64,000 nt of DNA, taken from Hirudinaria manillensis (lineage: Eukaryota > Annelida > Clitellata > Hirudinida > Hirudinidae). Under the pieces are notes generated by a model that was not told the origin of the DNA, ran no database searches, and saw only the letters and a program-made list of their open reading frames with translations. The translations under genes were made by a program, and so were the position numbers. The stretch spans positions 2,550,001-2,614,000 of the forward strand of contig CM067528.1 of NCBI GenBank assembly GCA_034509925.1, in the 5' to 3' direction. Shown piece after piece: positions 49,690-61,996 of the stretch (position 1 is its first letter; each line of letters opens with the position of its first letter).

Positions 49690-49862
49690 AATTTTATACT
49701 CGAATGAATTTAGCGTGTTGAATCTCAATCCATTTCAGACACTTTGGATCTTTCTAAGACAATCAAAGTCTTGAGTATTGGAAGGCAGTACTTGATAAAC
49801 ACAATATGAAATTCTCCGTATGCAGTTTCAATTGATGCACATTGCAAACACATTTTTATTAA
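49690..49862 (-). pseudogene. Relic of an HNMT-like gene (motif I region)
   Basis: On the minus strand the relic reads SIETAYGEFHI, then VFIKYCLPILKTLIVLERS, then a stop; this matches the SIGTGYGEFEI / FIKCCLPNLEKLIVVEKD part of intact genes. The Gly residues of SAM motif I are changed (GTG to ETA), so it could not bind SAM. There is no coding sequence upstream or downstream for the rest of the enzyme. A similar relic lies at 54290-54360, in the duplicated segment. Confidence 0.8.
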
Positions 49863-50423
49863 AAGATTTATTTATTTCAAATTCGGGAAAAAAGTAATAT
49901 TTTAAATTTTTTCAATTTTGTAACAGATACCGTAACAACATTAGAAAGTTATTCACTCTTGTTTCCATTTATTATTTGTTCTGAAAAAGCTGAACAATAA
50001 AAATAAAATGTAAAACTAAATATAAAATGTTTATGCCATAGGAGCAAAATGAGAAACCAAAATATGATTATTTCTGTGCCTTCTGAACAATGCAGTATGT
50101 GATAAATCTTTTTCTTCACTATTAAATATAAAAATTAATTAAAAATAAAGCAAAAATAAAAATTAAATTAATTTATGAAATTATGTATAAAATATAACAT
50201 CTACATACTGGTTAAATCAATTAAAATATCACTAATCATTATTGTGATTGGATGGTGCATGACAACATCAATGTAATTCTTATTTCGTTTATAAATAGTA
50301 TAAATAATAAATAATATAATAATTATCATTCATAAGACAGATTGAATCAAACCTATATTTATACTGCATTTACAAAATATAATGAATTCAATATCTAAAT
50401 GCAAATAAACTAACTAACGTAAT

Positions 50424-51197
50424 TTATTTCTTCTTTTGAACGACAAAAAGTTGATGATGGCCCTGACTATTACCATCAGGACATAGTTCCTCGAAGGCCT
50501 CTCTGATTTTTTCTTCTGAGATGTCACGGTCGACAGCTCTCATCATACCATATAAATCTTTGTCATACTCTCTGATGTCCATTGTATATCTAAATGTCTT
50601 CTCAACAATAAGATTCAGGCCTAAATCCATCATTTCATTCTTCATCTTCTCTGTGTCTTGAAATTCCATTTTCTCGCTGACGTTGTTATAGACAGTTACA
50701 AAGTCGTTTTGCTTTCCTGGACTGGCAAGGATCATAATTCCTTTGTCGCTTTCGAGCCATTGGTCAAAGCACAGCTTAAGCAGATCTTTTCGATTTTCTG
50801 GAGTCAAAAAGTAGAGAACGTATAAGGCAAGAATCAAATCTACTTTTGATGAAAGATTTCTGTTCTCATTCATGAAATCTTCAATCCTTGCTTCATGGTA
50901 TTCGATTTCAATTTCATCACCGAAAGCCTTTTCCATGTTGACCTTCAACTCTCTCATGCAATTTGGATCTCTCTCTACGACTATTAACTTCTCGAGCCTG
51001 GGAAGGCAGCGCTTGATAAATTTAATTTCGCTACCCCCGAATCCAGTTCCAATGGACAAACAGGTCTTGACAAATTGGAGAGATTTGACTTCATTCGACA
51101 GTTGATGGTCAATTTCTTCAAGTACTTCTGGAATATTGCATCTTTTTAGGAATCTTTTGAACGCCTTTGGATAGGTCAAAATTTCCTGTTCATTCAT
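50424..51197 (-). CDS. HNMT-like methyltransferase, cluster gene 3 (type A)
   Basis: Single exon, 257 aa. N-terminal helix YPKAFKRFLKRC; SAM motif I LSIGTGFG (47-54); acidic residue E75 in LIVVERDPN. The conserved core has FGDEIEIEYHEARIEDFMNE, then SSKVDLILALYVLYFLTPEN. The C-terminal half contains NDFVTVYNNVSEKMEF and YDKDLYGMMRAVDRDISEEK, and ends LFVVQKKK. Gene 5 is its segmental duplicate, with the same length and start context. The TATAAAT box is 55 bp upstream, so the 5' leader is short and unspliced, although CAG directly before the ATG resembles a splice acceptor. Confidence 0.9.
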   Translation of the reverse strand: MNEQEILTYPKAFKRFLKRCNIPEVLEEIDHQLSNEVKSLQFVKTCLSIGTGFGGSEIKFIKRCLPRLEKLIVVERDPNCMRELKVNMEKAFGDEIEIEYHEARIEDFMNENRNLSSKVDLILALYVLYFLTPENRKDLLKLCFDQWLESDKGIMILASPGKQNDFVTVYNNVSEKMEFQDTEKMKNEMMDLGLNLIVEKTFRYTMDIREYDKDLYGMMRAVDRDISEEKIREAFEELCPDGNSQGHHQLFVVQKKK

Positions 51198-51251
51198 CTG
51201 TAAAACGGTTTTGAAGTCCTTTGAGTAACAAATGGTGTTTGTTTGTTACAA

Positions 51252-51258
51252 ATTTATA
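51252..51258 (-). promoter_or_regulatory. TATA box, methyltransferase gene 3
   Basis: TATAAAT on the minus strand, 55 bp upstream of the start codon. Sequence around it is nearly the same as in gene 5. Confidence 0.65.
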
Positions 51259-51465
51259 GCAGTGAAAATGAACGACGACCCCAAATATTTCTTATTCTAA
51301 TTAAAAGAAAAATTAAATAAAAAATAAGGTGCTTGTAAGAGAGGCGTGGCTAACTAACCACAAAGTCCAAAGTTGTTTTGTACTGCTGTTATTAATTACA
51401 CTATTTAACAAATTTTTATTTTTGATTTATCCTTCCCTTAATAAGGGACTCTTCAGTTTGATGTT

Positions 51466-52532
<1,067 letters not shown>

Positions 52533-53333
52533 CTAAATTAAACAACTGACCAAAAGCGGATTCGTTTTCTGCACGACCAAAATTTGACAAACACTTTTGC
52601 CCTTGCCATCGGGGCACACTTCCTTCAAAGCCATTCTGATCTTTTCTTCTGAGATACCACAGTTGAAAGCCACCATCATACCATATAAGTCCGTATCATA
52701 CCTTTCTAAGTCAATTGTAAACTTGTAAGACTTTTCATTAATAATATCAAGGTCCAAATCTTTTATTTCATTCTTTAGCATCTCCGCATCTTGAAATGAT
52801 TCCATTTTCTCGGTGGCTTTATTATGCACAGTTACAAAATCATTATTCTTCGAAGGACTAGAGAAGGTAAGCATTCCTTTGTCTGGTTCTAGCCATTGAT
52901 CAAAACACAAATTGATTAGGTCCTTGCGAATTTTTGGAGTTAAAAAATGGAGAACATAAAAGGCAAGAATCAAGTCTACTTTTGATGAAAGGTTTCTGTT
53001 TTCATTCATAAAGTCTTCGATCCTTGCTTCATGGCATTCGATTTCAATTTTATCTCCGAACGCATTTTTCATGTTGACCTTCAAATCTCTCAAACAACTC
53101 GAATCTTTCTCGACGGCTATTAACTTTTCGAGGTTGGGAAGGCAGCATTTGATGAATGTGATATCGTTAGCTCCTAATCCAGTTCCAATGGAGAGACAGG
53201 TCTTGACAAATTGGAGAGATTTCACTTCATGCGACAGTTGATTGTAAACATTTTCGCTTACTTCTGCATCATCGCATCTTCCAAGAAACTTTCTGTACAC
53301 CTCTGAATAAGTTAAACTTGCTTTTTCGTTCAT
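52533..53333 (-). CDS. HNMT-like methyltransferase, cluster gene 4 (type B)
   Basis: Single exon, 266 aa from the ATG at 53333 (MNEKASLTYS), chosen because gene 6 starts with the same residues; an upstream in-frame ATG (53396) would add 21 residues without similarity. SAM motif I is LSIGTGLG (47-54). The middle has HFLTPKIRKDL, like gene 2 (LTPE...RQDL) and unlike sister gene 6 (LTPENRKDL). The C-terminal part (IKDLDLDIINEKSYKFTIDL, then KTNPLLVSCLI) matches gene 6. No consensus TATA box is present at the position where the other genes have one; only TTATATGC is seen. Confidence 0.88.
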   Translation of the reverse strand: MNEKASLTYSEVYRKFLGRCDDAEVSENVYNQLSHEVKSLQFVKTCLSIGTGLGANDITFIKCCLPNLEKLIAVEKDSSCLRDLKVNMKNAFGDKIEIECHEARIEDFMNENRNLSSKVDLILAFYVLHFLTPKIRKDLINLCFDQWLEPDKGMLTFSSPSKNNDFVTVHNKATEKMESFQDAEMLKNEIKDLDLDIINEKSYKFTIDLERYDTDLYGMMVAFNCGISEEKIRMALKEVCPDGKGKSVCQILVVQKTNPLLVSCLI

Positions 53334-53727
53334 TATTAAAATTAATTTGAAACTTTGTATTGGCGAAAGTTCTTTATTTCGCATATAAGAAAACAAGAGA
53401 CAACTTTTTATGTAAGTTTCGAAAAATAAAAATATGAATTTTGAAGTGGGGCGGCATTAAATTAAAAGATCGAGTTCAAAGTTTTCATTTGCAGGGCTGA
53501 TGCAACTGCTATTATTTATTTTTTACATTTATTCCAGGCCATGTAAACTGCCATGCTTTATCGCATCAATCTGTTTAAATGGAGAAGGATTACATCATTT
53601 TTAACAATCTATTAACTATTTTTCAACGGTGTCTTGATAGTAAATCATTTAATTTTTTGACACTCAGTTGCAATGAGAAATACTCTCATAAAAAATTCGA
53701 TAAAACATTTACTTGGTAATGTCTGTG

Positions 53728-54360
53728 TTACGAATATTTATGTTTATATTTGTGCCATGAAATAAGCTGAAAAAAAATTTGAAATGAAATTAAACAACTG
53801 ACCAAAAGCGGATTCTTTTTCTGCAGGACAGAATTTTGACAAACAACTTTGCCCTTGCCATCGGGGCACACTTCCTTCAAAGCCATTCTGATCTTTTCTT
53901 CTGAGATACCACAGTTGAAAGCCACGATCATACCGTATATGTCAGCATCGTACCTTTCGAAGTCAATTGTAAAGTTGTAAGTCTCTTCAGTAACAATATC
54001 AAGGTCCAAATCTTTTATTTCAATCTTTAGCATCTCCGCATTTTGAAATGAATCCATTTTCTCGGCAGCCATATTGCATGCAATTATAAAATCGTTATTT
54101 TTCGAAGCATTAGAAACGATAAGCATTCCTTTATCAGGTTCCAACCATTGGCCAAACCACATCTTGAACGATATTTTCGATTTTCTGGAGTCAAAAAGTG
54201 GAGAATGTATAAGGCAAGAATCAAATCTACTCTTGATGAAAGATTTCTGTTCTCATTCATGAAATTTATCGTGTTGAACTTCAACTCATCTCTGACGGTT
54301 TGAGTCTTTCTACGAATATCAACTTCATGAGTTTTGGAAGACAGCACTTAATTGATGTAC
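53728..54360 (-). pseudogene. Broken HNMT-like gene (type B)
   Basis: The C-terminal half is intact (WLEPDKGMLIVSNASKNNDF to QKKNPLLVSCLI), but a 1-bp loss after LTPENRK shifts the frame, a block of about 18 codons before FMNENRN (FGDKIEIEYHEARIED) is missing, and the region that should code SAM motif I is deleted. The remaining N-terminal relic reads KCCLPKLMKLIFVER and then hits a stop. The usual stop codon after VSCLI is also lost. It cannot make an active enzyme. Its left-hand half resembles genes 4 and 6; its right-hand end belongs to the segmental duplication. Confidence 0.88.
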
Positions 54361-54940
54361 AATGTAAACACATTTTTATTAAAAGATTTTTTTATTTAAA
54401 ATTCACAAAAACGTGATATTTTAAATTTTGTCATTTTTGTACAAGATACGGTAACAACATTAGAAAGTTATTTTTATTGTCTATATTTATTATTTATTAT
54501 GAAAAAGCTGAACAATAAAAATAAAATGTAAACCTAAATATAAAATGTTTATGACATCGGAGAAAAATGAGAAACCGAAATGTAATTACTTCTGTGCCTT
54601 CTGAACAACGCCGTGTGTTATAATTTGTTTTCTTCGCTATTAAAAATAAAAATAAATTAAAAATAAAAATCAAGTTAATTTATAAAATTATGTATAAAAT
54701 ATAACATGTACATACTGGTTAAATCAATTAAAATATCACTAATTGTTATTGTGACTGGATGGTGCATGACAACATCAATGTAATTCTTATTTCGTTTATA
54801 AATAGTATAAATAATTTATAATAATAAATAATATAATAATTTTCATTCATAAGACAGATCATAAGACACCTGTATTTATATTGCATTTGCAAAATATAAT
54901 GGATTCAAAATTTAAATGCAAATAAACTAACTAACGTAAT

Positions 54941-55714
54941 TTATTTCTTCTTTTGAACGACAAAAAGTTGATGATAACTTTGGCCATTGCCATCAGGACA
55001 CAGTTTTTCCAAAGCCTCTCTGATTTTTTCTTCTGAGATGTCACGGTCGACAGCCCTCATCATACCATATATGTCCTTGTCATACTCCCTGAAGTCAACT
55101 TTATGACTAAATGTCTTCTCAACAATAATATTCAGGCCTAAATCCCTCATTTCATTCTCCATCTTCTCTGTGTCTTGAAATTCCATTTTCTCGCTGACGT
55201 TGTTGTAGACAGTTACAAAGTCGCTTTGCTTTTCTAGACTGGCAAGGATCATAATTCCTTTGTCGGGTTTGAGCCATTGATCAAAGCACAGCTTGAGCAG
55301 ATCTTTTCGATTTTCTGGAGTCAAAAAGTAGAGAACGAAGAAGGCAAGAATCAAATCTACTTTTGATGAAAGATTTCTGTTCTCATTCATGAAGTCTTCA
55401 ATCCTTGCTTCGTGGTATTCGATTTCAAATTTATCACCGAAAGCATTTTCCATGTTGACCTTCAACTCTCTCATGCAGTTTGGATCTCTCTCTACGACTA
55501 TTAACTTCTCCAAGCTGGGAAGGCATCGCTTGATAAATCTAATCTCGCTACTCCCGAATCCAGTTCCAATGGACAAACAGGTCTTGACAAATTGTAGAGA
55601 TTGGACTTCATTCGACAGTTGGCAGTCAATATCTTCGAGTACTTCTGGAAGTTTGCACCTTTTTAGAAATCTTTTGAACGCCTCTGGATAGGTCAAATTT
55701 TCCTTTTCATTCAT
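54941..55714 (-). CDS. HNMT-like methyltransferase, cluster gene 5 (type A)
   Basis: Single exon, 257 aa from the ATG at 55714 (MNEKENLTYPEAF). The open frame continues upstream to 55801, but that part covers the TATA box and 5' leader, so the shorter start is preferred. SAM motif I is LSIGTGFG (47-54); E75 lies in LIVVERDPN. It matches gene 3 along its whole length with scattered substitutions (for example KVDLILAFFVLYFL for KVDLILALYVLYFL) and no frameshift, so both copies are probably still under selection. Confidence 0.9.
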   Translation of the reverse strand: MNEKENLTYPEAFKRFLKRCKLPEVLEDIDCQLSNEVQSLQFVKTCLSIGTGFGSSEIRFIKRCLPSLEKLIVVERDPNCMRELKVNMENAFGDKFEIEYHEARIEDFMNENRNLSSKVDLILAFFVLYFLTPENRKDLLKLCFDQWLKPDKGIMILASLEKQSDFVTVYNNVSEKMEFQDTEKMENEMRDLGLNIIVEKTFSHKVDFREYDKDIYGMMRAVDRDISEEKIREALEKLCPDGNGQSYHQLFVVQKKK

Positions 55715-55768
55715 CTGTAAAACGGTTTTGAAGTCCTTTGAGTAACGAATGGTGTTTGTTTGTTTCAA

Positions 55769-55775
55769 ATTTATA
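55769..55775 (-). promoter_or_regulatory. TATA box, methyltransferase gene 5
   Basis: TATAAAT on the minus strand, 55 bp upstream of the start codon. Confidence 0.65.
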
Positions 55776-56188
55776 GCAGTGAAAATGACCGACGACCCCA
55801 AATATTTCTTATTTTAATTAAAAGAAAAATTAAATAAAAAATATGGTTCTTTTAAGAGAGGCGGGGCTAACTAACCACAAAGTTCAAAGTTTTGTACTGC
55901 TGTTATTAATTAAACTATTTAACAAATTTTTATTTTTGATTTATCCTTCCCTTGATAAGGTTATTTTCTTATTATTTAGGTCAAAAAATAACAATAAACA
56001 CTAATTATTTCTTACTGAGTGAGTACGGCCATACATGTTAAAAAATACGTTACCAAACTACTGAATTGAAATACTTATCCTTATTATATACGTATATCAC
56101 CGTAACAATGTTTAATTTTTATTTATTGATAAAATGTAGTGATTTCAAATATTTTATCTAGTCCGAATAAAGACCAAATATAGTAAAT

Positions 56189-57001
56189 TCAAAATCTAAA
56201 CGCAATTAAACAACTGACCAAAAGTGGATTCTTTTTCTGCACGACATAAATTTGACAAACACCTTTGCCCTTGCCATCGGGGCACACTTCTTTCAAAGCC
56301 ACTCTGATCTTTTCTTCTGAGATACCGCAGTTGAAAGCCACCATCATACCGTATATATCCGTATCGTACCTTTCTAAGTCAATTGTAAAGTTGTAAGTCT
56401 TTTCAGTAACAATATCAAGGTCCAAATCTTTTATTTCATTCTTTAGCATCTCCGCATCTTGAAATAATTCCATTTTCTCGGCAGCCATATTGTATACAAT
56501 TACAAAAACGTTATTTTTCGAAGCATTAGAAACTATAAGCATTCCTTTGTCTGGTTCCAGCCATTGGTCAAAACACATCTTGAACAGATCTTTTCGATTT
56601 TCTGGAGTCAAAAAGTATACAACGAATAAGGCAAGAATCAAATCTACTTTTGATGAAAGATTTCTGTTCTCATTCATGAAATCTTCGATCCTCGCTTGGT
56701 GGTATTCGATTTCAATTTTATCACCGAAAGCATTTTCCATGTTGACCTTCAACTCTCTCAAACAGCTCGAATCTTTCTCGACGACTATTAACTTCTCCAG
56801 ATTGGGAAGGCAGCATTTGATGAATGTGATTTCGTTAGCTCCGAATCCAGTTCCAATGGAGAGACAGGTCTTGACAAATTGGAGAGATTTCACTTCATTC
56901 GACAGTTGATTGTCAACATTTTTGCTTTCTTCTTCATGATTGCATCGTCCAAGAAAGGTTTTGAATACCTCTGAATAAGTTAAACTAGCTTTTTCGTTCA
57001 T
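56189..57001 (-). CDS. HNMT-like methyltransferase, cluster gene 6 (type B)
   Basis: Single exon, 270 aa from the ATG at 57001 (MNEKASLTYS). SAM motif I LSIGTGFG (47-54); acidic residue in LIVVEKDSS. Its N- and C-terminal parts match gene 4 (VKSLQFVKTCLSIGTG, IKDLDLDIVTEKTYNFTIDL, KKNPLLVSCLI), but the middle (YFLTPENRKDLFKMCFDQW) matches genes 3 and 5. Silent sites agree with this switch, so it appears mosaic. The C-terminal tail ends LVSCLIAFRF. TATAAAT lies 69 bp upstream. Confidence 0.9.
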   Translation of the reverse strand: MNEKASLTYSEVFKTFLGRCNHEEESKNVDNQLSNEVKSLQFVKTCLSIGTGFGANEITFIKCCLPNLEKLIVVEKDSSCLRELKVNMENAFGDKIEIEYHQARIEDFMNENRNLSSKVDLILALFVVYFLTPENRKDLFKMCFDQWLEPDKGMLIVSNASKNNVFVIVYNMAAEKMELFQDAEMLKNEIKDLDLDIVTEKTYNFTIDLERYDTDIYGMMVAFNCGISEEKIRVALKEVCPDGKGKGVCQIYVVQKKNPLLVSCLIAFRF

Positions 57002-57069
57002 CTGTAAATTTATTTTGAAATTTTGATTGACGAAAGGTCTTCGTGTGAAAATTGTGTTCTTTAATCCAA

Positions 57070-57076
57070 ATTTATA
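57070..57076 (-). promoter_or_regulatory. TATA box, methyltransferase gene 6
   Basis: TATAAAT on the minus strand, 69 bp upstream of the start codon. Confidence 0.6.
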
Positions 57077-57089
57077 GTAATAGATGTAA

Positions 57090-58235
57090 ACGAGACTCAA
57101 CTATTTCTTCCTACGTTAGTAGAAACATGAACGTTGAAGAGTGGTGGTCTTAAATGAAAGAAATAAGTGCAAAGTTTGTTTGCAAAGCAGCTGTTTTTAA
57201 TTAGTTTTTGTATTTATTTCACGCAAACTCTACATTGCTACTTACTGTGGATCAGCCCTGTTAAAAGAAAGGAGGTTGAGTAATTATAAAAGTTTAATTA
57301 TAAATTATTATATCCTTGGCTACCAAATGTTATTGATTTTGGGCTAAACTATTATTAATCTTATTGTTAATTTTTATATGACACAATTGTCATTGGATGA
57401 CCCAAGAGTGTGTATATTAAACCCAAAATAATACTTTCCGCGGATTATATTGATTTTTTTAAGATTAAAAATGAAAATATTGGCTTTCAATTTGTCAAAT
57501 GGCTTCCAACATCCAAGTGACTAACACGCAAGCCTTGATCCCGTTGTGTGCTTGTGTGCTGTTGTGTGCGCCCTCCAGTTGAACGTCGTCAGGGACAATG
57601 ATGATGACCACGATGATGATGATGATACTCATGGTGATTATGGCGATGCTAAGGTGATGGTGATGATAGTGATGGTTGCGGTGATGGTACTGTTTTGATA
57701 TTTTTTAATTTATTTTAGTTATAAAAGACAACGGATAAATATCATTTTGATTATTTAATTCTTGCAGACAAAATTATTTTTCTAAAATTTCTTGGTGAAA
57801 GCATTAAGAAAGAAACTAAATATTGCTCATGTTTTTCCAAAAATATATTTTACATAACGCAGAATGTATGTATCTTCTTAAAGTCAGTCAAATCATCATT
57901 AAATTAACTTTAAATCTAAGACAAAACAAAGCTAAAACCATCAATGTCACAGCAACATCAATATCCTATGCAAACTAAGGCAAATGAAAAAGTTGTTTTA
58001 ACATTCAGGATAACTTCTGCAGATATCTTCACCCGCCCATCTAAAGATAGAATTGATTTTTTTTTTTTAGAATTCAAACCTTAAAATATAAAGGCATGAT
58101 TTAGAAAAGCTAGATTTATGAACATTAAAGAACATAGTAATCTCAACAGGCTTATATTTATTATAATGTATTCTGCACACTAATTATGTCAACAGCCAAG
58201 TCTAAAATCAAATTAAAAAAATAACTCACCAAACA
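57090..58235. other. Intergenic DNA, no gene seen
   Basis: Contains a GAT-rich patch at about 57597-57690. No gene is supported. Confidence 0.4.
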
Positions 58236-59021
58236 TTAATTCTTTTTTTGAACGACAAAAAGTCGACAAACACCTAGACCCCTGCCATCAGGGCACACCT
58301 CCTCCAAGGCCGTATTGGCCGTTTCCTCTGTGACGCCATTATTGATGGCCCTTAGCATGCCGCACAAACCCGTGCCAAACTTTCTGAAGTCAAACGTGGA
58401 GTTGTAAGTTTTCTCGATGACAATATTCAGGCCTAATTCTTTTACTTCGTTCTTTATTTTTTCCACGTGCTGGAATGTTGCCGTTTCCGCCATGGCTTTG
58501 TTATAGAGGCTAGCTAAAACGTGATTCTTCGATGGATTGCAGAGTACAAACATTCCTTTTTCTGGTTCCAACCATTGGTCAAAGCACATCTTGAACAGAT
58601 TCTTGCGACTTTCTGAATTCAAAAAGTAGAGAACGTAAAAGGCAAGAACCAAGTCTATTTTTGATGAAAGATTTCTGTTTTCATTCACATAGTCTTCGAT
58701 CTTTGCTTCGTGGTATTCGATTTCAATTTTATCTCCGAAATCATTTTCCATGTTGACTTTTAACTCTCTCAGGCAGTTTGGATCTTTTTCTACGACTATC
58801 AACTTGTTGAGATTTGGGAGACAGCATTTGATAAATTCAATCTCAATTTCTCCATATCCGGTTCCAAGGGACATGCAAGTCCTGACAAATTGAAGAGATT
58901 CCAGCTCATTCAGCAGCTGATCCCTAGTTTCTCCAAATGTTTTGACATGATCGGATCTTTGACGAAAACCTTTGAGCACGTCTGGATAAGAAGAACTTTT
59001 GTGCAATGTTTCTGTATTCAT
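58236..59021 (-). CDS. HNMT-like methyltransferase, cluster gene 7
   Basis: Single exon, 261 aa. N-terminal helix SYPDVLKGFRQRSDHVKTFG; SAM motif I MSLGTGYG (50-57); acidic residue in LIVVEKDPN; core FGDKIEIEYHEAKIEDYVNE and FYVLYFLNSESRKNL. The C-terminal part has ALEEVCPDGRGLGVCRLFVV and ends QKKN. It is closest to gene 2 (shared GYGEIEIEFIKCCLPNLNKL-type residues and the TATAAATA form of the promoter), so genes 2 and 7 form a third subtype. TATA box 55 bp upstream. Confidence 0.9.
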   Translation of the reverse strand: MNTETLHKSSSYPDVLKGFRQRSDHVKTFGETRDQLLNELESLQFVRTCMSLGTGYGEIEIEFIKCCLPNLNKLIVVEKDPNCLRELKVNMENDFGDKIEIEYHEAKIEDYVNENRNLSSKIDLVLAFYVLYFLNSESRKNLFKMCFDQWLEPEKGMFVLCNPSKNHVLASLYNKAMAETATFQHVEKIKNEVKELGLNIVIEKTYNSTFDFRKFGTGLCGMLRAINNGVTEETANTALEEVCPDGRGLGVCRLFVVQKKN

Positions 59022-59075
59022 TTTGAAGACCTTTTAGGAATAATAACTTGTTGTAATCGCTTCGACAATTCTTTA

Positions 59076-59083
59076 TATTTATA
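59076..59083 (-). promoter_or_regulatory. TATA box, methyltransferase gene 7
   Basis: TATAAATA on the minus strand, 55 bp upstream of the start codon. Confidence 0.65.
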
Positions 59084-59249
59084 ACGATGGCGGAACTTCC
59101 GCAGTAGAGTTGATCGATGATCCCAGTTTGTTTTTTTCTTTTTTCCTTCGAATTCATTCGAAAATATTCTTTAAAAAAACAAGCGTAAAAACACTGCCTA
59201 AGAAGATGTTGGGATGTTCTTTGAAATGTCATCATTTCATTCACGCAAA

Positions 59250-61280
59250 GTTACTAAGAAACATTATGTTTTAAGTTTATTTTGTACATTTAAGTTAATT
59301 TATTAGCTATTTTATATGACATTTTATTATTTATACAATAAATGTTATTAATGGACGTTAATAAGTTATACCACTCATTCTTCATATTACTCATTATTAC
59401 ACACAAACGTATATGTAAATAGTACAAGTTCCTGCCTAATACAATAATACTTAAAATTATAATATTTCAAATTATAATATTATATTGTTTTCCTCGGCCC
59501 AACAACTCTGTAACCTCATAAACATATTCATTGTTGTACTTGGAACGCCTTCCTTAAGTAAATTCAGATGACATCTTTTTCTCAGCCGGAGAAAAACATT
59601 TAAAAAGATTAATTATCTCGACTTAGATAATGCATACGGGATGGTTTTAGAATTTCAAAGTACAGAGGACGTTGTACCCAGATCTAAAACAAAGTCTTGA
59701 TCTAAATTGCGGTCGTAGGACTTCGTTTAAATTTAAATTATAATATCAAAATAATACTCAACAATAATTACTGTCGCAATGTAGCAATTCCCCCCCCCCA
59801 CATTTTGAAATTATAATTCAAAGATTATATAGAAATAAAAAAATAATAACAAAATTAAAAATAATACCATCTCTTTGGTATTGTCATGACGACGACAAAA
59901 ACAAGTAATTTTCCAATGATCGTTGTTGGAGAGACTTCAAGAAAAAGTCTGGAGATGGTGAAAAGGTTTTATGTTTTAACCCTAATTTGACCTGGTCTGA
60001 CCTTTTTAAATGATCAGCCATTTTGTTCTATTTACATTTAAACTATTAGAAAGAAATATCACTGGGTATTGCGCAGTTGAAGCTTTATGAATGAAAACAA
60101 CATTCTCAGGCCCGCGGGCCACAGGGGGGCCGTGACAAAAATTTCAAATTTTAGTAGGAGATCTCATAAAGTCGTACGAAATAGAGAAGGCTGGAAAAAC
60201 AAAGACATGTTTTTATCTAACTTATTATCGTTGTTAACCATTTAACTTACCATTATTATTATTTTTATTATTATTATTTTATTTTATTTTATTATTATTA
60301 TTATTATTATTAATAGTAGTATTATTTAATTATTAAAAACGTAAGGCTCAAAATTGTTTGAATGACGGTGAAGATACATGTTCAGAACAACGATCTGCTT
60401 TCAATCATTTCTTAATGAATCAAATAAAAGTCCACCAAATAAAAATATACAAAAGTCAAAAACAACCTGTTGTCGGAGATTGCATCCAATCAAAGTCCTT
60501 GGTTAAACCTTCTTTTAGGACAGGTCACGCCCTTAACTCACACCACTGTAATTAGTATAAAATTACTAAAGGCAATTAGCATAATAATAATATTATTATT
60601 ATTATTATATTAATATGATTATTATTATATTAATATTATTATTATTATATTAATAATATTATTATTATATTAATAATATTATTATTATATTAATAATATT
60701 ATTATTATATTAATATTATTATTATTATATTAATTTTATATCATCATCCGTCAAATGACGGAGGACAAAGACTGTAAACTCTTACAATCACGAAATATTA
60801 TGACGTTATTTACACTTGATATCTTTATATAGCGAATAATTATTAGCTCTTCTGGCCTACTTTTGCAAGACTTCCAAAGGGTTGATTGACCTTTAGGCTG
60901 ACTTTTTAGGCCGCCCTATTAGGCCACGTGACGGCGTGTTGTGAAAAACAACAACATATTTGTCTTCTGAACCTTTTACTTCTTCATCTGTCCAATCATT
61001 CGTTCTCTGCCATCAATTGCCCGATTTTAGAATTTCGGCAGCCATTTTGATCCTAGAGTATTTTTCCAATATTTTTCTTAACGTCATTTGACCCGCCACG
61101 TGCGAGTGAAAATTTTTGTCAGGATGATGACGGTGATGATGGTGATAATAATAATAATTATGAAAAGATTATTGTTATTATTATTAAATTTTATCATTAA
61201 TAATTAGTATTATGTTAACTAGGGCTTAAACTCGTATTTAGTATAAATTATGTTTGAAATAATAAGAAATTTTTACAATT
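59250..61280. other. Intergenic DNA between genes 7 and 8
   Basis: A+T-rich, with a poly-C run at 59791-59799 and ATT runs at 60250-60315. I see no coding sequence with family similarity and no methyltransferase relic. Confidence 0.45.
60585..60735. repeat. 18-bp A+T-only minisatellite, about seven copies
   Basis: Unit ATTATTATATTAATAATA (with TTAATATT variants) repeats over about 150 bp. The unit is nearly self-complementary, so hairpins are possible. Confidence 0.85.
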
Positions 61281-61289
61281 GCAGTTGTT

Positions 61290-61720
<431 letters not shown>

Positions 61721-61996
61721 GAGTCATAAAAATTAAAAATTTAAATTAAATGATTGCCTTTATAGCAATTTTTATCAATTAAACGTTTTTATACTGATCA
61801 TAATTAAATATCTGCTGTTAAAATAACCGCATTATTTAATTTACAATAATAATAATAATAATAATAACAATAGACGCAATTTTGTTTTTCAAAGCACTAG
61901 CTCTAGCTTGACCTATGTATCTCCTACGTCACATCCTCAAGTTTTTGAGAAGATCTATGTCACTGATGAAGCACTTGCTTCATCTTGCTGGACAGG

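Larger units (their letters stand above)
49700..51446. repeat. Segmental duplication, left copy
   Basis: This segment, comprising the relic, about 500 bp of non-coding DNA, gene 3 and its upstream region, matches 54250-55962 over nearly its full length, both in coding and non-coding parts. Its right end (about 51446) lies at the start of an (AAAT)n array that the other copy lacks. Confidence 0.9.
54250..55962. repeat. Segmental duplication, right copy
   Basis: Matches 49700-51446, including the non-coding stretch 54355-54940 (shared runs such as AAGCTGAACAATAAAAATAA and TGGATGGTGCATGACAACAT). The two copies differ by point changes, short indels and a deletion of about 40 bp in the relic. Confidence 0.9.
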
